DNA of 7,230 nt from Dehalococcoidales bacterium (GTDB lineage: Bacteria; Chloroflexota; Dehalococcoidia; Dehalococcoidales; UBA5627): positions 1 through 7,230 of the forward strand of contig JAAYAZ010000263.1 in NCBI GenBank assembly GCA_012719115.1. Direction: 5' to 3'. Below are positions 6,875 through 7,230 of this stretch, piece after piece. The notes under the pieces are model-generated. The model saw only the letters and a list, made by a program, of their open reading frames with translations, had not been told where the DNA came from and ran no database searches. Each line of letters begins with the position of its first letter. Positions within the stretch are counted from its first letter, which is position 1. The translations under genes and the position numbers were made by a program.

Positions 6875-6888
6875 AGTTATTAATAACT
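6875..6888. repeat. 14-bp perfect palindrome in the early moaA leader
   Basis: AGTTATTAATAACT is a perfect inverted repeat lying between the predicted transcription start and the aptamer. It is too A/T-rich and loop-free to be a stable RNA hairpin, so a dimeric DNA-binding regulator is the more natural reading. It does not clearly match the published ModE operator, and chance is possible in A/T-rich DNA. Confidence 0.5.
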
Positions 6889-6891
6889 AAA

Positions 6892-6990
6892 CCCTCCGAG
6901 TTGTAAGTGCCTAACAGCTTTATGCTTATGGATTACAGCCGGTTAAGGTATATGGGAAACTTCTATACCGCCCGTGTTTGGAAAGGGGGG
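6892..6990 (+). promoter_or_regulatory. Moco riboswitch aptamer, short (possibly Tuco-type) form
   Basis: This structured leader resembles the molybdenum-cofactor RNA motif that precedes moaA in E. coli and many anaerobes. P1 pairs CCCUCC (6892-6897) with GGGGGG (6985-6990). A hairpin follows, with UUGUAA (6901-6906) on UUACAG (6933-6938), CC (6910-6911) on GG (6930-6931) and AGC/GCU at its tip. Next come GCCGGUUAA and a second hairpin, GGUAUA (6947-6952) on UAUACC (6964-6969). The 3' side reads CGCCCGUGUUUGGAAAGG, closely matching the E. coli GCCUCCCGUAUCUGGAAAGG as I recall it, in the same place after a hairpin and before the P1 3' strand. Only about 37 nt lie between P1 and the GCCGG segment. 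One of the hairpins present in the E. coli aptamer is therefore missing, as in P3-less variants proposed to bind tungsten cofactor. It lies directly upstream of moaA, the usual partner. Confidence 0.82.
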
Positions 6991-7021
6991 ATAATATTTT
7001 GTGTTGATTTATTATGCCTCC
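6985..7021 (+). promoter_or_regulatory. antiterminator helix of the moaA riboswitch
   Basis: GGGGG (6985-6989) can pair with CCUCC (7017-7021). After a single G/G mismatch (6990/7016), AUAAUA (6991-6996) pairs with UAUUAU (7010-7015). The result is eleven base pairs with a 13-nt loop. The helix uses the 3' strand of aptamer P1 and the 5' arm of the downstream hairpin, so it is mutually exclusive with both. It is the expected ligand-free form; the pairing is read directly, the role is inferred. Confidence 0.65.
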
Positions 7022-7039
7022 TTCGGGAGGTATTTGTTT
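7014..7039 (+). terminator. conditional intrinsic terminator of the moaA riboswitch
   Basis: AUGCCUCC (7014-7021) pairs with GGAGGUAU (7026-7033) through eight pairs, one of them G-U, capped by the very stable C(UUCG)G tetraloop. It is followed by TTTGTTT (7033-7039), a T-run interrupted by G. The hairpin lies 24 nt after the aptamer and 57 nt before moaA. It can form only when the antiterminator is not used. The interrupted T-run leaves some doubt about how efficient termination would be. Confidence 0.7.
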
Positions 7040-7086
7040 GAGTAGCATTTGTAAGACAAAATAACAATCAATATCAAAAATAAGCC

Positions 7087-7091
7087 GGAGG
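7087..7091 (+). promoter_or_regulatory. moaA Shine-Dalgarno, complementary to two leader elements
   Basis: GGAGG sits only 4 nt before the moaA ATG. The surrounding CGGAGG (7086-7091) is perfectly complementary to CCUCCG at the P1 5' strand (6893-6898). GGAGGC (7087-7092) is perfectly complementary to GCCUCC in the terminator 5' arm (7016-7021). Sequestration of the ribosome site is therefore possible in addition to transcription control. Confidence 0.6.
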
Positions 7092-7095
7092 CATC

Positions 7096-7230
7096 ATGAC
7101 ACAACTTTTTGATACTTATCATCGCAATATCAATTATATGCGTATTTCTATTACAGACCGTTGCAATATGAGATGCATATACTGCAATTCACACCTCGCA
7201 CCGCATTTAAATCACGATGAGATATTAAGA
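7096..7230 (+). CDS. moaA: GTP 3',8-cyclase MoaA, N-terminal fragment (3' end outside window)
   Basis: Radical-SAM enzyme that converts GTP to 3',8-cyclo-GTP, the first step of molybdopterin (Moco/Tuco) synthesis. Forty-five codons are visible, running off the window edge. The opening, [30 protein letters not shown], contains the MoaA-typical R.INYLRIS.TDRCN.RC.YC block. The CxxxCxxC cysteines that bind the first 4Fe-4S cluster are at residues 23, 27 and 30. After the last cysteine the usual MPxxG is replaced by NSHLAPHL, then a NHDEIL segment matches the family's H.(D/E)IL region. The C-terminal second cluster motif is outside the window. The riboswitch upstream supports the identification. 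Confidence 0.9.
   Translation, partial: MTQLFDTYHRNINYMRISITDRCNMRCIYCNSHLAPHLNHDEILR

Larger units (their letters stand above)
6711..7095. other. 385-bp intergenic region between degV and moaA
   Basis: No convincing coding frame is present. From left to right it holds the degV leader and extended -10 promoter (minus strand), the moaA promoter, a 14-bp palindrome, the Moco-type aptamer, the overlapping antiterminator/terminator pair, and about 50 nt of A-rich leader with a small TTTGT/ACAAA hairpin (7048-7060) before the moaA ribosome site. Confidence 0.8.

Noticed and set aside
6892..6990. Other riboswitch classes for the moaA leader (ZTP, cobalamin, c-di-GMP, TPP, T-box)
   Set aside because: The GGGAAAC segment superficially recalls the ZTP (pfl) motif, but the rest of each consensus is missing. 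The CCCGU...UGGAAAGG core and the moaA context fit the Moco motif much better.

Overview
The window reads as part of a bacterial chromosome at roughly 40% G+C, with tightly packed genes in short operons and standard Shine-Dalgarno/sigma70-type signals. The combination of a leuD-leuB-cimA run, a CysM-type cysteine synthase, a DegV protein and a short molybdenum/tungsten-cofactor-type riboswitch before moaA would suit an anaerobe. A Dehalococcoidia-like Chloroflexota is my best guess, but this rests on gene order and general protein character, not on a marker gene, so confidence is low. No rRNA, tRNA, IS element, phage gene or CRISPR array is visible.

Layout. (1) 2-247, +: the 3' end of a SAM-dependent methyltransferase. 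(2) 317-3490, +: leuD, leuB and cimA, packed with 0 and 12 bp between genes. These fit the citramalate route to 2-oxobutyrate (isoleucine) and the leucine pathway. The large dehydratase subunit LeuC is not next to leuD in this window. (3) 3493-4398, -: a CysM-like cysteine synthase, convergent with cimA and separated from it by 2 bp. (4) 4541-5858, +: two hypothetical genes 10 bp apart, divergent from cysM. (5) 5859-6710, -: a DegV-family fatty-acid-binding protein whose stop codon abuts the stop of the preceding gene. (6) 6711-7095: a 385-bp intergenic region. It holds a likely degV promoter, a near-consensus promoter for moaA, and a leader RNA. (7) 7096 to the end, +: the 5' end of moaA, with the radical-SAM CxxxCxxC motif.

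The most interesting element is the moaA leader. It contains an aptamer that resembles the Moco riboswitch, including the conserved CCCGU...UGGAAAGG core next to P1. It is short, with room for only one hairpin between P1 and the core, like the P3-less variants proposed to sense tungsten cofactor (Tuco). Downstream, the 3' strand of P1 can instead form an 11-bp antiterminator (one mismatch), which competes with a C(UUCG)G-capped hairpin followed by a T-rich run. This gives a complete, readable transcription-attenuation model: cofactor bound, P1 closed, terminator forms, moaA off.

Other points worth a second look are a LeuB whose NAD-discriminating Asp position is Arg, a two-residue insertion beside the PLP lysine of the cysteine synthase, a DegV protein lacking the usual C-terminal-motif histidine, and the unassigned two-gene operon.
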